From assembly GCA_964516925.1 (NCBI GenBank), contig CAZEXL010000016.1, positions 1 through 30,344 of the forward strand: 30,344 nucleotides of DNA, read 5' to 3'. The stretch is from CAG-552 sp964516925 (GTDB taxonomy: Bacteria > Bacillota > Clostridia > Christensenellales > Pumilibacteraceae). Shown one piece after another: positions 29,638 through 30,344 of the stretch (positions are counted from its first letter, which is position 1; each line of letters opens with the position of its first letter). Both the position numbers and the translations under genes were made by a program. The notes beneath the pieces were generated by a model. That model made no database searches. It was given only the letters and a program-made list of their open reading frames with translations, and was not told the DNA's origin.

Positions 29638-29666
29638 TTTACAAAATTAAAAATGTGTGATACAAT
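29638..29666 (+). promoter_or_regulatory. Promoter of the ferredoxin gene
   Basis: TTTACA and TACAAT with a 17-bp spacer. A perfect 12-bp palindrome GTAAATATTTAC (29616-29627) sits 10 bp upstream of the -35 box. Confidence 0.82.
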
Positions 29667-29710
29667 AAATATGCCAAGTCGTTGGTAATACTATTAAGGA
29701 GAATAGAGTT

Positions 29711-29881
29711 ATGCCGAGAATTATCAGTGATGAATGCCTTTCTTGCGGTAGCTGCGAGGCTGCTTGCCCCGTAAGCGCAATCGCCATGGGCGCAGACCAT
29801 TTCGAAGTTAACGAGGCTGAATGCATCGACTGCGGCGCTTGTGAAGGCGCTTGCCCCGTTGGCGCAATCAAAGAGAAATAA
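29711..29881 (+). CDS. 2[4Fe-4S] ferredoxin
   Basis: A 56-residue clostridial-type ferredoxin. Two cluster motifs, each CxxCxxCxxxCP: Cys9, 12, 15, 19 and Cys38, 41, 44, 48, the last of each cluster being bound by the other half. The sequence begins MPRIISDECLSCGSCEAAC and is a clear internal duplication. AAGGAG is 9 bases before the ATG, and the gene has its own promoter and terminator. It carries low-potential electrons for enzymes such as pyruvate:ferredoxin oxidoreductase or hydrogenase, none of which is nearby. Codon use is regular and shows a strong preference for C-ending codons, which fits high expression. Confidence 0.97.
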   Translation: MPRIISDECLSCGSCEAACPVSAIAMGADHFEVNEAECIDCGACEGACPVGAIKEK

Positions 29882-29900
29882 AAATATTTTTCTTGTTATC

Positions 29901-29935
29901 AAAAAGGGAGTTCGTTTTTTACGGGCTCCTTTTTT
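29901..29935 (+). terminator. Intrinsic terminator of the ferredoxin gene
   Basis: AAAAAGGGAG pairs with CTCCTTTTTT (one G-U) across a 15-nt loop, ending in a T-run 20 bp past the stop. Confidence 0.8.
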
Positions 29936-29975
29936 GGATATTTTTCTTTTAGGGGAAAAAAGTATACAAAAGAAA

Positions 29976-30063
29976 CCTACTTTTCTTTCGAAAAGAAAAG
30001 TAGGCAAAAGAAACTTCAGCAAATTCTAAGTTTGCAATACTAGGCAAAAGAAACTTAAGCCGG
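29976..30063 (+). repeat. Dispersed hairpin element, copy 3 (downstream of ferredoxin)
   Basis: CCTACTTTTCTTT and AAAGAAAAGTAGG make a 13-bp stem with loop CGA, followed by CAAAAGAAACTT. A second partial unit TAGGCAAAAGAAACTTAAGC CGG follows from 30041. Unlike the other copies it lies beyond a true intrinsic terminator. Confidence 0.78.
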
Positions 30064-30344
30064 ACATAAGTAGCAAATGGGTGGGGAGGCTATTTGAGAT
30101 TTTAAACAAGAGCCGATAAAATAAATTTATTTTATTTAGTTAAATTTACTTAGGCGTGTGCTTGTTTGCTCGAGCGAAGCGAGAGCATTTGTAAAAGACC
30201 AAGCACACGCCACGGTTGCAAATTGAAGTTTTTTACTAATATTTATAAACTTTATCTTTTTTGAATATTCCCCATTTTAAGTCTCATTTTTGTCCCATAT
30301 ATTAGTGTATATTATAATATAAGCATATATTTTTTAGAAATTTT
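30064..30344. other. Gene-free stretch at the end of the window
   Basis: No ORF with coding features was found. It contains the cruciform-like element at 30153-30211, and an AT-rich tail with a palindromic TATATTATAATATA (near 30308) that could contain a -10 box for a gene beyond the edge. GGGTGGGGAGG at about 30079 is the only ribosome-site-like run, with no frame following. Confidence 0.5.
30153..30211. other. Structured inverted repeat with nested stem-loop
   Basis: GGCGTGTGCTTG and CAAGCACACGCC form a perfect 12-bp outer stem. Inside, TGCTC pairs with GAGCA around GAGCGAAGCGA. There is no T-tract after either end. It could be a REP-like element, part of a small RNA, or a recombination-type site. 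Confidence 0.55.

Noticed and set aside
29639..30022. Minus-strand open frame covering the ferredoxin gene
   Set aside because: The plus-strand ferredoxin has two perfect cluster motifs, a promoter, AAGGAG and a terminator; the antisense frame has none.

Overview
The window looks like chromosomal DNA from a Bacillota (Firmicutes) species of clostridial type. The evidence is the AAGGAG-type ribosome binding sites, near-consensus sigma-A promoters with 17-bp spacers, U-tailed hairpin terminators, the ecfA1-ecfA2-ecfT-truA block, a greA-lysS pair, the tmk-holB-ricT block, a clostridial-type 2[4Fe-4S] ferredoxin, and BspA-type leucine-rich and Big_2 Ig-like repeat proteins. I cannot name a genus. 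Almost all of the DNA is coding and most genes are housekeeping; no phage, plasmid, CRISPR or intact insertion sequence was seen.

Layout. (1) 1-3.9 kb, minus strand: operon of an orphan ParA ATPase, an AraC-type regulator and a VanZ-like membrane protein carrying a large block of Ig-like domains. (2) 3.9-7.8 kb, plus: ECF transporter energising module (ecfA1, ecfA2, ecfT), truA and a flavodoxin-like protein, tightly overlapping and closed by a strong terminator. (3) 7.85-12.2 kb: a PlsC-like acyltransferase (plus), then minus-strand genes for a YwaF/TMEM164-like membrane protein, a DEDDh exonuclease and a NagD-type HAD phosphatase. (4) 12.2-16.4 kb, plus: mscS, a seven-unit tandem repeat array, a long hairpin, and a MacB-like ABC/FtsX fusion. 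(5) 16.5-16.8 kb: tRNA-Met, tRNA-Glu and tRNA-Val with their own promoter and terminator. (6) 16.9-23.3 kb, plus: nucleoside salvage operon deoC-deoD-deoB-cdd-pdp, followed by a HAD phosphatase and a BspA-type LRR protein. (7) 23.3-24.1 kb: acpP facing a small conserved hypothetical gene. (8) 24.1-29.6 kb, plus: greA-lysS-(short Orn/Lys/Arg decarboxylase-like)-tmk-holB-ricT. (9) 29.6-30.3 kb: a ferredoxin gene too short for a routine ORF scan, its terminator, and about 400 bp of structured gene-free DNA.

How the genes work together. Region 6 converts nucleosides to free bases and ribose/deoxyribose 1-phosphates (DeoD, Pdp, Cdd), moves the phosphate to C5 (DeoB) and cleaves deoxyribose 5-phosphate to acetaldehyde and glyceraldehyde 3-phosphate (DeoC). 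Region 2 supplies the shared motor of vitamin transporters whose substrate-binding subunits lie elsewhere. Region 8 joins transcript cleavage, tRNA charging, dTTP precursor synthesis and the replication clamp loader.

The most notable observations are: a dispersed element (a 13-bp hairpin followed by CAAAAGAARCTT) at the 3' side of three transcription units, with compensatory stem changes and a tandem expansion in one copy; three genes whose promoters predict leaderless mRNAs; a VanZ-like protein split by an Ig-like domain block; and an orphan ParA translationally coupled to an AraC regulator.
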